64,000 bases of DNA, taken from Sphingobium fontiphilum (GTDB lineage Bacteria; Pseudomonadota; Alphaproteobacteria; Sphingomonadales; Sphingomonadaceae). A program made the translations under genes and the position numbers. Under the pieces are notes generated by a model. The model saw only the letters and a list, made by a program, of their open reading frames with translations, had not been told where the DNA came from and did not search any database. Where the stretch lies: contig NZ_JACIEB010000004.1 of the NCBI RefSeq assembly GCF_014196635.1, positions 124,001 through 188,000 of the forward strand, read 5' to 3'. This document shows positions 25,120 through 34,500 of this stretch, in pieces; position 1 is the first letter of the stretch; each line of letters begins with the position of its first letter.

Positions 25120-25521
25120 ATGGAAGGATTGGCCAACGCACCGGCATGGACCGCCCTGTTGCTGGGGCTGGCGGCGCTGTCCGTCGGGGTGGGGGCGCTG
25201 CGGCAACCCGACACATGGCAGGTGATGGTGCGTGAGATCGTCGCGTCGCCGACCCTGCAATTCCTGTCGGGGATGCTGGAAATGATGGTCGGCGCGGCGG
25301 TCTATTTCCTCAACCCCTGGCTCCCCGACGACATATTGGCCTGCGTGATGAAGGCGCTGGGCGGCCTGATGATGATAGAGGCGCTGGTCATCCTGGGCTT
25401 TTGCGACATTTATTCGCAATTCTGGGTCAAATGCCTGACCCACATGCATCGCGGCTGGTCCATCTTCACGACCCTGGTTGGCGCGGTGCTGGTCGTGGCG
25501 GGGATGATGAGTTTTCATTGA
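25120..25521 (+). CDS. Small integral membrane protein of unknown function
   Basis: A 133-residue protein with four hydrophobic helices (AWTALLLGLAALSVGVGAL; LQFLSGMLEMMVGAAVYF; LGGLMMIEALVILGFCDIY; IFTTLVGAVLVVAGMMSF). The start at 25120 has GGGGAG 8 nt upstream; the upstream ATGs at 25084 and 25114 are poorly placed. Charged residues are scarce, suggesting a structural or small regulatory membrane protein. I do not recognise the family. Confidence 0.7.
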   Translation: MEGLANAPAWTALLLGLAALSVGVGALRQPDTWQVMVREIVASPTLQFLSGMLEMMVGAAVYFLNPWLPDDILACVMKALGGLMMIEALVILGFCDIYSQFWVKCLTHMHRGWSIFTTLVGAVLVVAGMMSFH

Positions 25522-25546
25522 GCGGTGAAGGGAGCGTCCGCGCTCC

Positions 25547-25575
25547 GTCATCCCGGCCGAAGAGCCGGGATCCCG
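25547..25575. repeat. GTCATCCC-type palindromic repeat
   Basis: ATCCCGGC (25550-25557) pairs with GCCGGGAT (25564-25571) around CGAAGA. It belongs to the same dispersed family as 33308-33333 (shared CGTCATCCC...GGGATCC frame). It lies just after the stop of the Ala-rich protein gene on the opposite strand. Confidence 0.6.
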
Positions 25576-25582
25576 CTGCCGA

Positions 25583-27265
25583 TCAGAATGGCCATAATTT
25601 GAGGATTGCCTCGATCAAGCGAGCCACAGCAGGGTTGTTGCCATAAGCAATGACGGCATAATTTGTGAGCGCCTCGGCATTGTCCTTGATGAAATCCAGA
25701 ACAGGCCGATAAATCTGCGTAACGCCCGTTAAATCTGAGATGATCGTCGCACCAACGGCGCCTTCGATGCCTACGCGCACAGACTTGCCGCTCTTGTTCA
25801 GTTCATTGAGCGCGCGCTTCCCGCCCGACAGCAGCGCCGCGAACCAGTTGCGCCGCACCCGGCTTGCCTGATCGGCCGCCTGATCGGCATAGGGGTCGCC
25901 GGGCGGCAGGGTTTCGGCTTCGGTTTCCGCCTTCAGATCGTCGAGCGCGCGGGCGGTCGCCACATCGGGCGCGCGCAGGGCGGCTTCCACCAGCGGTTTT
26001 GCCGCCGCCCTTTCGACATCGGCCCTCGCCCGTTCCTGCGCGGCGACCCTGCGCTCGTCCAGCGTCCGCAAGCCGTCATCGCCAAAGGCGAAGAGGTTAT
26101 AAAGGTCGATCAGCCCGCCCAGCATCTCGCCCACCATCGGGTCCAGCCTGGCGTCGTCGGGCTCCCGGCTGTCGGCCACCAGCCGGTGGGCGCGATGGAT
26201 GCGGCGCAGCGCATTGCCGTCGCGCCAGACAAGATAGGCTTCGGCCTGTTCGAACGCTTCGGGCAAGGACGCAAGGAAGCGGTCGAGCGCACGGCGCAGG
26301 CGTCCGCCAAGCCTTTGCCCCTCCTCCGCCAGTTCCTGCGCCGCTTCGCGAATGTCGGCATAGTTGCGCCGCTGGTCCGGCGCATCGCGCAGATGCTGCT
26401 GATCGCTGGCGGGCAGCCGGTCGACCTGGCCCGCATCGTTCAGGTCATAGGCGGTCGCGCCATCCTCCTGCTCGGGCAAAGGCAATTCAGCCGCCGCCCG
26501 CGCCTCGTCGATCCATCCTTGCAGCGTGGTGTTCACATGGTGCGCGCCCTTGCCCCAGAAATCCTCATCCGTGGCGTCCGCGAGGCGGGCGAGGATGGCT
26601 TTGTCTTCCTTGCGGTTGATGTCGCCGGGAATGTCGAAAGCGGCATCCAGGCCATCAACCCGGCGCAGGTACCAGTCTGTCCAGACTTGGAAGCTGGGAT
26701 CGTGGTCAAGCAGAGCACCGCTTCTTCTATCCAGCGCTCTGGCCCATACGTCGGGCGCCGGGCTGAGCCAAAGCGGGAGACCGTTCATCGCATGCGCTGC
26801 TCCGTTCATGTCCGTCCGCTTCGTCAGCCGATCACAATCGGCGTCCACGGCTTTCCAGAATTTGGCGTCGGCTTTGACGGACGTAGCGTTGGCGGCTGCG
26901 ATTGCAGCTCGGGCGGTGGCGTTGGCAGTGGCGGTGATGGCAGCGGCATTGGCGGCTGCGGCGATGGTGGCGCGAGCGTCGGCGTTGGCTGCTGCAGCGT
27001 TGGCGGCTGCGGTCGCGTTGGCTGCGGCTTTGGCGGCGGCGGAGACGATATCATAGGTGGGAAAATTGCGCGCCGCCCATGATATTGCGGTAGCTCGGAA
27101 GAGAGCGAGCGCGAAGCGATCCGTTAGCCCATCGCGGCCGGGTATCACACCCAGCCCGAACGGCAGGGCCCGCAACGCCGCGCGCGCAGCAATGACCTGC
27201 GCCCATTCGCGCGGCTTGTCCTTAAGCCACGCTTCCAGTTCTTCGCGCGATCCAATCCCCGCCAT
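25583..27265 (-). CDS. Ala-rich hypothetical protein with VWTDWY motif
   Basis: A 560-residue protein of unknown function. The N-terminal part (residues about 1-75) contains WLKDKPREWAQVIAARAALR and ALFRATAISWAARNFP. A low-complexity block (about 76-130) follows in which Ala alternates with Asn, Thr, Asp or Arg, then KFWKAVDADCDRLTKRTD and FQVWTDWYLRRVDGLDAAF. This resembles a recurrent alphaproteobacterial hypothetical family that I know only as uncharacterised. The middle is charged and helical with likely coiled coils, and the C-terminus is hydrophobic (YAVIAYGNNPAVARLIEAIL). The ATG at 27265 is favoured over 27298 by similarity of the start to the family. It stands alone, divergent from the thiC riboswitch. 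Confidence 0.75.
   Translation of the reverse strand: MAGIGSREELEAWLKDKPREWAQVIAARAALRALPFGLGVIPGRDGLTDRFALALFRATAISWAARNFPTYDIVSAAAKAAANATAAANAAAANADARATIAAAANAAAITATANATARAAIAAANATSVKADAKFWKAVDADCDRLTKRTDMNGAAHAMNGLPLWLSPAPDVWARALDRRSGALLDHDPSFQVWTDWYLRRVDGLDAAFDIPGDINRKEDKAILARLADATDEDFWGKGAHHVNTTLQGWIDEARAAAELPLPEQEDGATAYDLNDAGQVDRLPASDQQHLRDAPDQRRNYADIREAAQELAEEGQRLGGRLRRALDRFLASLPEAFEQAEAYLVWRDGNALRRIHRAHRLVADSREPDDARLDPMVGEMLGGLIDLYNLFAFGDDGLRTLDERRVAAQERARADVERAAAKPLVEAALRAPDVATARALDDLKAETEAETLPPGDPYADQAADQASRVRRNWFAALLSGGKRALNELNKSGKSVRVGIEGAVGATIISDLTGVTQIYRPVLDFIKDNAEALTNYAVIAYGNNPAVARLIEAILKLWPF
26875..27055. repeat. Degenerate GCG-GCT coding repeat
   Basis: Within the 560-residue protein gene the plus strand shows many tandem imperfect units such as GCGTTGGCGGCTGCG. 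They encode the alternating Ala-x block (for example ANADARATIAAAANAAAI). The units are related but not identical, so the tract probably grew by slippage and then diverged. Confidence 0.6.
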
Positions 27266-27362
27266 CCCCCCACTATCGCCCACCCGTCGCCCTCGCACAA
27301 GCGCGCCTCCTCATCGCCCCCACGCAAAAGCATTTGCCCCCGCCCGCCGACTTCCCTATCTT

Positions 27363-29418
<2,056 letters not shown>

Positions 29419-29610
29419 TATTTTGGGGTGGGAGGATGCTTATGCCTTCCACCTTTGCCACAGGTCCAGGAATGAGTCGAACAGCCCTTCTATCGCGATT
29501 AAGTGTGCCAACATGGCGCTGAATGGATTGAATGACGAAGCTGTTTTGTCTATATTGAAGCGGCCGGGAGTGCGTCACTTAGCACGTTGAGGCTATGGCC
29601 TCACCCGGCG

Positions 29611-30381
29611 TCAATCCAAAATCTGGCCTTGCCAACCGCGCTTTGGAAAACGGGCTATCCCGTAACCATCAATCCTCCCTTGAGGGGAGGATCGGAATGA
29701 TGTCCGCAATTTATCAAACCATGTGCGATCATTATGGGCTTGCGCACGCCAAGTAGCACCTGCTACCATGTCAACAAGTTGTATGCCAACACTTAAATGG
29801 GATGGTGCGAAGAATAAGCCTTCAATAAAATTTTTGTATTGCGATGTATATTGACCAGATTCGCGAATAAGTCTTTCATGCCTATGACGCATGCTATCAT
29901 CGTCGCCTTTTCCTCGGTGATCTGCTACAATCATGCCGAATGTATCTCTGCCGCTCGCGCGCGTTATGTCCTGAAGAAGATATTGAAATCTTTCAGTTAC
30001 AGGTTTATATGTCTTGAAATATAAATCGTCTTGCGAATTTACGTTTCCGAGTCCATACGCGGTAGGGGATTCACTCACACACGCAATTATCTTGCATGAT
30101 TTTGTTTCCGTTATGATTGAGAAAATGTCATTTCGGAAATTATTTCGTCGGTCTTGTTCCCAATCTTTCATGGGATTTTCGGGATCATGATTGTTTGGTG
30201 CAAAGAATCGCCATTTTACTTCGCCACGGTACTGCAAACGCAGCTTCAAACCACTCAACTTATCGTTCATTCCCTGCCAGCGGTCCTCTGGAATAACCAA
30301 GCCTGCAATAACGAAATATGATTGATCGTTGTTCGTTGGTTTTGGAGGCGTTCCGCTTTCATCGATGAAAAGGAGATGCAT
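29611..30381 (-). CDS. DUF3800 domain-containing protein
   Basis: A 256-residue protein with the DUF3800 layout: LLFIDESGTP at the N-terminus, a central MIVADHRG strand, and the C-terminal SVGIQLVDMVAGATWRAQA. The conserved acidic residues (D7-E8, D of VADH, D of LVDM) are those expected of its RNase H-like fold, so a nuclease-type activity is plausible but unproved. The gene is clearly richer in A+T than its neighbours, with rare-looking codon choice, suggesting recent transfer. It starts 4 nt after the yoeB stop on the same strand, with no clear Shine-Dalgarno sequence, so it is probably translated by coupling to the toxin gene. DUF3800 genes often occur in defence islands. Confidence 0.85.
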   Translation of the reverse strand: MHLLFIDESGTPPKPTNNDQSYFVIAGLVIPEDRWQGMNDKLSGLKLRLQYRGEVKWRFFAPNNHDPENPMKDWEQDRRNNFRNDIFSIITETKSCKIIACVSESPTAYGLGNVNSQDDLYFKTYKPVTERFQYLLQDITRASGRDTFGMIVADHRGKGDDDSMRHRHERLIRESGQYTSQYKNFIEGLFFAPSHLSVGIQLVDMVAGATWRAQAHNDRTWFDKLRTSFRSSPQGRIDGYGIARFPKRGWQGQILD

Positions 30382-30385
30382 TTGT

Positions 30386-30679
30386 TCAATTTACACTGTC
30401 AGTGCATGAAGTCCAATAATGATACCGGCACTGCGCCACTTCCAGCGCCTGTGCATCGCCCGTGCCGCTGACCCTGTAGACCAGCCGATGTTCCTGATTG
30501 ATCCGCCGCGACCACCAGCCTGACAAATTGCCGCCGAGCGGTTCGGGCTTGCCGGTGCCGCGAAACGGATCGCGCATGCACTCTTTCAGCAGGGCATTGA
30601 CCCGCGCGATCATCTTCGCGTCCGTGTCCTGCCAATGAAGATAGTCTTCCCACGCCGTGGACCAGAAGACGATCTTCAC
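30386..30679 (-). CDS. yoeB: Txe/YoeB family toxin
   Basis: A 97-residue ribosome-dependent mRNA endonuclease toxin. The RelE-fold landmarks are AWEDYLHWQDTDAKMIARVN, the catalytic Glu in KPEPLGG, Arg in EHRLVYRV, and the final His-Tyr pair in CRYHY. Normal YoeB proteins end after RYHY at about 84-88 residues. Here the frame continues for nine residues (WTSCTDSVN), and the codon after Tyr is TGG where a TGA stop would be expected. The ATG overlaps the yefM stop (ATGA), so antitoxin and toxin are coupled. Whether the extension weakens activity is unknown. Confidence 0.93.
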   Translation of the reverse strand: MKIVFWSTAWEDYLHWQDTDAKMIARVNALLKECMRDPFRGTGKPEPLGGNLSGWWSRRINQEHRLVYRVSGTGDAQALEVAQCRYHYWTSCTDSVN

Positions 30680-30930
30680 GGTTCGATCAGCTCATGCTCC
30701 TCGCCGCCGCCGGCTTCCAGTCCGCGAACGGCTTCCAAAAGGCGCTCCGCATTGCGGGGGGAGGCCATCAGGTGGATGGTTTCCTGCATCCCTTCCCATT
30801 CGCTCTGGGCAATCATCACCACGCCCTCGCCCTTGGGGCGCACGATCTGGATCGGCGCCTTGTCTGCGACAACGCGGTCGAGGACGGCCTTCAGATTGGC
30901 GCGGGTTTCGGAAACGCTGACAGTTTGCAT
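30676..30930 (-). CDS. yefM: YefM/Phd family antitoxin
   Basis: An 84-residue antitoxin. The N-terminal Phd/YefM fold (VSVSETRANLKAVLDRVVAD, then IQIVRPKGEGVVMIAQSEWE) binds DNA and dimerises. The C-terminal segment (MASPRNAERLLEAVRGLEAG) is the disordered toxin-wrapping tail. It should neutralise YoeB and autorepress the operon. The operator with two GTAC cores lies just upstream. Confidence 0.93.
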   Translation of the reverse strand: MQTVSVSETRANLKAVLDRVVADKAPIQIVRPKGEGVVMIAQSEWEGMQETIHLMASPRNAERLLEAVRGLEAGGGEEHELIEP

Positions 30931-30936
30931 GGCTTA

Positions 30937-30957
30937 TTCGTACATAAATTTGTACAA
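30937..30957 (-). promoter_or_regulatory. YefM-YoeB operator (paired GTAC cores)
   Basis: On the plus strand the sequence reads TTCGTACATAAATTTGTACA: a CGTACAT site and a perfect TGTACA site whose GTAC cores (30940-30943 and 30952-30955) are 12 bp apart centre to centre. The characterised E. coli yefM operator has two TGTACA palindromes with the same spacing. It lies 7 nt upstream of the yefM start codon. Confidence 0.75.
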
Positions 30958-30971
30958 ATTGACAAGGGCGA

Positions 30972-31706
30972 TCACCCCTTCCTTCGCGCCGTCAGCAGAT
31001 AGTTGATCGCCTTGTTGTCACTGAGCGTGAAGCCGGTGCGCGGGTCGAAGCTGAGGCCGCTGCTGTCGGTCACCTCCATCCCCGCCGCGTCGAGCAGCGC
31101 GGTCAGTTCTTCGGGCGTGATGAACTTGCCCCAGTCATGCGTCCCCCTGGGGATGCCGCCGACGCTTTCGCCGATGGTGATCATGGCGATGCGCGACATG
31201 GGCGTGCGGTTGGGGGTGGAGAGGATCATCAGGCCATCGGGCGCCAGCTTGTCCGCCAGCGCGCGCACGAAAGCGGCGGGGTCGGCGACATGCTCGATCA
31301 CCTCCATCGACGTCACCAGGTCAAATCCGTCCTCGGCCAGTTCCTCGACCGGAGTCGCGCGATAATCGATGGCGATCCCCTGCGTCGCGGCATGGGCCTG
31401 CGCCGCCGCGATATTTTCGGGCGCCGCGTCCAGCCCCGTCACCGCCGCGCCCAGCCGCGCCAGCGGTTCGGCGAGCAACCCCGCGCCGCACCCCACGTCA
31501 AGCACGCGCTTGCCGCGCAAGGGCCGGAATCCATGCTCGCTCCCCGGCCAGCGCGCGTCGATCGCCGCGCGGATGTAGGACAGCCGCGCCGGATTGAGCT
31601 TGTGCAGCATCGCGCTGCTGCCCCTGGGATCCCACCACTCCGCCGCCATCGCGCCAAAATGCGCGGCTTCCTTCGGGTCGATGGTGGCGGGGGCTGAGGG
31701 GGTCAT
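30972..31706 (-). CDS. ubiG: Ubiquinone biosynthesis O-methyltransferase UbiG
   Basis: A 244-residue SAM-dependent methyltransferase that performs both O-methylations in ubiquinone synthesis. Motif I is LDVGCGAGLLAEPLARLGA (about residues 65-83), motif post-I VTGLDAAPENI, and SMEVIEHV near residue 130. The N-terminal HFGAMAAEWWDPRGSSAMLHKLNP and C-terminal DNKAINYLLTARR are UbiG-specific. The ATG at 31706 has AGGAAAG upstream; a TTG at 31727 is less likely. It is divergent from lysC, sharing a 180-nt promoter region. Confidence 0.96.
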   Translation of the reverse strand: MTPSAPATIDPKEAAHFGAMAAEWWDPRGSSAMLHKLNPARLSYIRAAIDARWPGSEHGFRPLRGKRVLDVGCGAGLLAEPLARLGAAVTGLDAAPENIAAAQAHAATQGIAIDYRATPVEELAEDGFDLVTSMEVIEHVADPAAFVRALADKLAPDGLMILSTPNRTPMSRIAMITIGESVGGIPRGTHDWGKFITPEELTALLDAAGMEVTDSSGLSFDPRTGFTLSDNKAINYLLTARRKG

Positions 31707-31885
31707 GGTCGCTTTCTTTCCTGGCAATCGTGGTCTTTAGCAGGATGGCCAACGCAAACCAATGCGCCACGCCGCCCGCGCCCGCGCGGATTGCTTGCCA
31801 TATCCGCCGCTGCTGCTAATAGGAGCGCCGTTTTTGTCCACTGGCGACATAATCTTTCACGGCAACGGCAGGGTTCGGCACGGAA

Positions 31886-33151
31886 ATGGCGCGCATCGTA
31901 ATGAAATTCGGCGGCACCTCCATGGCGGGGATGGAGCGGATTCGCAACGTGGCCGCGCGCGTCAAATATGTGGTGGATCAGGGGCATGAGGTCGCCGTCG
32001 TCGTTTCCGCCATGGCGGGCGAGACAGACCGGCTGGTCGGCTTCTGCAAGGAAGCCTCGCCGCTTTACGATCCGGCCGAATATGATGTCGTCGTCGCCGC
32101 TGGCGAGCAGGTGACGAGCGGCCTGCTGGCGATGACGCTCAAGGCCATGGGCGTCGACGCGCGCAGCTGGCTGGGCTGGCAATTGCCTATCCGCACGGTG
32201 GAGGCTCATGCCAAGGCGCGGATCGAAAGTATCGACACCGGCGCGTTGGTCGCCGCGATGCAGGCGGGGCAGGTCGCCGTCATCCCCGGTTTTCAGGGCA
32301 TGATGGCCGATCAGCGCGTTTCCACCCTGGGCCGGGGCGGCTCGGATACATCGGCGGTCGCGGTGGCGGCGGCGGTGAAGGCGGACCGCTGCGACATCTA
32401 TACCGACGTCGACGGCGTCTACACCACTGACCCGCGCATCGTGGCGCGCGCGCGCAAGCTCGACCTCGTCACCTATGAGGAAATGCTGGAACTGGCCTCG
32501 GTCGGCGCCAAGGTGCTCCAGACCCGTTCGGTCGGCCTCGCCATGAAGGAAAGCGTGGTCGTTCAGGTATTGTCCTCCTTCGATGATCCCACCCAGGATG
32601 ACCTGCCCGGCACGCTGATCGTCAGCGACGCGGAACTGGAAGCCAAGCTCAAGGACAGCAAGATGGAACGTCAGCTCATCACCGGTATCGCCCATGACAA
32701 GAATGAGGCGAAGATCATCGTCACCCGCGTGCCCGACAGGCCGGGCGCCGTCGCCAGCATCTTCACGCCGCTGGCCGACGCCGCGATCAACGTCGACATG
32801 ATCATCCAGAATGACAGTAAGGAGAAGGAAGAGACCGACGTCACCTTCACCGTGCCGCGCGCGGACCTCGCCCGCAGCGTCGACATTCTCGAAGCGCGCA
32901 AGGACGCCATCGGTTTCCGCCGCATCATCACCGACGCCGAAGTCGCCAAGATCAGCGTTGTCGGCGTGGGCATGCGCAGCCATGCGGGCGTCGCCGCCAC
33001 CATGTTCAAGACGCTCGCCGACCGCGGCATCAATATCGAAGCGATCTCGACTAGCGAGATCAAGGTTTCGGTGCTGATCGACGAGGACGAAACCGAACTG
33101 GCCGTGCGCGTGCTGCACACGGCCTATGGCCTCGACGCGCCGGCGGCTTGA
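31886..33151 (+). CDS. lysC: Aspartate kinase
   Basis: A 421-residue aspartokinase, the first step of lysine, threonine and methionine synthesis. The kinase N-terminus KFGGTSMAGMERIRN and GRGGSDTSAVAVAAAVKADR are family signatures. Two C-terminal ACT domains (from about residue 265: RVPDRPGAVASIFTPLADA and VGVGMRSHAGVAATMFKTLA) confer allosteric feedback. Length and single-enzyme arrangement fit the monofunctional alphaproteobacterial form. It is immediately followed by a 128-bp inverted-repeat element. Confidence 0.97.
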   Translation: MARIVMKFGGTSMAGMERIRNVAARVKYVVDQGHEVAVVVSAMAGETDRLVGFCKEASPLYDPAEYDVVVAAGEQVTSGLLAMTLKAMGVDARSWLGWQLPIRTVEAHAKARIESIDTGALVAAMQAGQVAVIPGFQGMMADQRVSTLGRGGSDTSAVAVAAAVKADRCDIYTDVDGVYTTDPRIVARARKLDLVTYEEMLELASVGAKVLQTRSVGLAMKESVVVQVLSSFDDPTQDDLPGTLIVSDAELEAKLKDSKMERQLITGIAHDKNEAKIIVTRVPDRPGAVASIFTPLADAAINVDMIIQNDSKEKEETDVTFTVPRADLARSVDILEARKDAIGFRRIITDAEVAKISVVGVGMRSHAGVAATMFKTLADRGINIEAISTSEIKVSVLIDEDETELAVRVLHTAYGLDAPAA

Positions 33152-33279
33152 TCGCTATTTGGCTGATGCTAGGCTGCAAATGCCACTTTTCTGCGCTTCC
33201 GGTGCTCACGTGCTTTAAGCACGCTGCGCGCCGATTCTCAAAAAGCGACATTTTCGCCTCGGCCTGAGCCAAATATCGA
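33152..33279. repeat. 128-bp long imperfect palindrome after lysC
   Basis: TCGCTATTTGGCT (33152-33164) and AGCCAAATATCGA (33267-33279) are inverted ends with 12 of 13 matches. The exact centre of the element is the hairpin CGTGCTT-T-AAGCACG (33209-33223). Intermediate arms (CAAATGCCACTTTT against AAAAGCGACATTTT) also pair imperfectly. The whole element can fold into one long hairpin in RNA, starting one base after the lysC stop codon. Confidence 0.75.
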
Positions 33280-33307
33280 CCAAGCCGGCTTCCCTCTTTA
33301 CTTCAAT

Positions 33308-33333
33308 CGTCATCCCCGCGAAGGCGGGGATCC
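33308..33333. repeat. GTCATCCC-type palindromic repeat
   Basis: ATCCCCGC (33312-33319) and GCGGGGAT (33324-33331) form a perfect 8-bp stem with loop GAAG, flanked by CGTC and CC. It is the second copy of the family seen at 25547-25575. It lies in the leader of the nitronate monooxygenase-like gene. Confidence 0.65.
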
Positions 33334-33388
33334 ATCTCCGGGCGTCCCGTTCGGAGATGCTTTTTTGATTCTCGAAGGCTTACGACAG

Positions 33389-34417
33389 ATGACTACCGCC
33401 AAACTCGCTTCCCTGATGGCCCGCGGCGCCGAATTTCTGGGCTGCGACACCGCCATTCTCTGCGGGGCGATGAGCTGGGTGAGCGAGCGCCATCTGGTGT
33501 CGGCCATGTCCAATGCGGGCGGTTTCGGCGTCATCGCCTGCGGCGCGATGACGCCCGCGCTGCTGGACGCGGAAATCGCGGCGACGAAGGCGCTGACCGA
33601 CAGGCCGTTCGGCGTCAACCTCATCACCATGCACCCGCAGTTGTTCGAACTGATCGAGATATGCGCGAAGCATGATGTCGGTCATGTCGTGCTGGCCGGC
33701 GGCCTGCCGCCCAAGGGCAGCATAGAGGCGATCAAGGCGCCGAGAGAGGGCAAGGCGGGCGCAAAGCTGATCTGCTTCGCCCCGGCGCTGGCGCTGGCGA
33801 AGAAGCTGGCGCGGTCGGGAGTCGACGCGCTGGTTATCGAGGGGATGGAGGCGGGCGGCCATATCGGCCCGGTGGCGACCAGCGTGCTGGCGCAGGAAAT
33901 CCTGCCCGAAATGGCGCAGCTTCTGCCGGTGTTCGTGGCGGGCGGCATCGGCCGGGGCGAGGCGATCGCCGCCTATCTGGAAATGGGCGCGGCGGGGGTT
34001 CAACTGGGCACGCGCTTTGCTTGCGCGAGCGAGAGCATCGCCCACCCGGCGTTCAAGAAGGCGTTTTTCCGCGCCTCCGCCCGCGATGCGGTGGCGAGTG
34101 TGCAGATCGACCCGCGTCTGCCGGTCATCCCCGTGCGCGCGCTCAGGAACGCGGGCACCGAAGCCTTTACCGCCAAGCAGCGCGAAGTCGCCAACCTGCT
34201 GGACGGCGGCGTGGTCGACATGGGCGAAGCGCAGTTGCAGATCGAACATTACTGGGCCGGCGCGCTGCGCAAGGCGGTGATCGACGGCGATGTCGAAGGC
34301 GGATCGCTGATGGCGGGCCAGTCGGTCGGCATGGTGACGAAGGAAGAGCCGGTTGCGGCCATCATCGCGGAACTGATGGAGCAGGCGGCCGCCGCGCTGG
34401 AGCGTCGGGCTGTCTGA
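33389..34417 (+). CDS. NAD(P)H-dependent flavin oxidoreductase / nitronate monooxygenase family
   Basis: A 342-residue FMN-dependent TIM-barrel protein of the 2-nitropropane dioxygenase-like family. Landmarks are CGAMSWVSERHLVSAMSNAGG, the FMN-binding VIEGMEAGGHIGP and LPVFVAGGIGRGEAIAAYLEMGAAGVQLGTRF stretches. The ATG at 33389 matches the family start; 33365 would add eight residues with no support. Family members oxidise nitronates or act as enoyl-ACP reductase (FabK-like); this one cannot be placed more exactly from sequence alone. Confidence 0.88.
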   Translation: MTTAKLASLMARGAEFLGCDTAILCGAMSWVSERHLVSAMSNAGGFGVIACGAMTPALLDAEIAATKALTDRPFGVNLITMHPQLFELIEICAKHDVGHVVLAGGLPPKGSIEAIKAPREGKAGAKLICFAPALALAKKLARSGVDALVIEGMEAGGHIGPVATSVLAQEILPEMAQLLPVFVAGGIGRGEAIAAYLEMGAAGVQLGTRFACASESIAHPAFKKAFFRASARDAVASVQIDPRLPVIPVRALRNAGTEAFTAKQREVANLLDGGVVDMGEAQLQIEHYWAGALRKAVIDGDVEGGSLMAGQSVGMVTKEEPVAAIIAELMEQAAAALERRAV

Positions 34418-34457
34418 TCCGGTTTGCGTTGCAGCAAACAGCTATTCCCTTGTCGCG

Positions 34458-34491
34458 CCGGTCAGGGCATTAACGATGTCTGCCTGACCGG
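34458..34491 (+). other. Hairpin overlapping the ribosome-binding site of the lipoprotein gene
   Basis: CCGGTCAGG (34458-34466) pairs with CCTGACCGG (34483-34491), with two more pairs around one bulged G. The right arm covers the first two bases of the GGAG Shine-Dalgarno sequence (34490-34493) of the gene at 34501. It may be a terminator remnant of the upstream gene or a translation-limiting structure. Confidence 0.5.
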
Positions 34492-34500
34492 AGACCATTG

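Noticed and set aside
26875..27055. Possible CRISPR-like or minisatellite array
   Set aside because: Units are degenerate, contiguous, without spacers, and in frame with a protein; it is a coding low-complexity tract.
29419..29610. Small protein gene between thiC and DUF3800
   Set aside because: The 74-codon frame overlapping this interval begins within thiC, has no ribosome-binding site and no protein-like pattern.
31707..31885. RNA gene between ubiG and lysC
   Set aside because: No cloverleaf, terminator or conserved motif; it is best read as the divergent promoter region.
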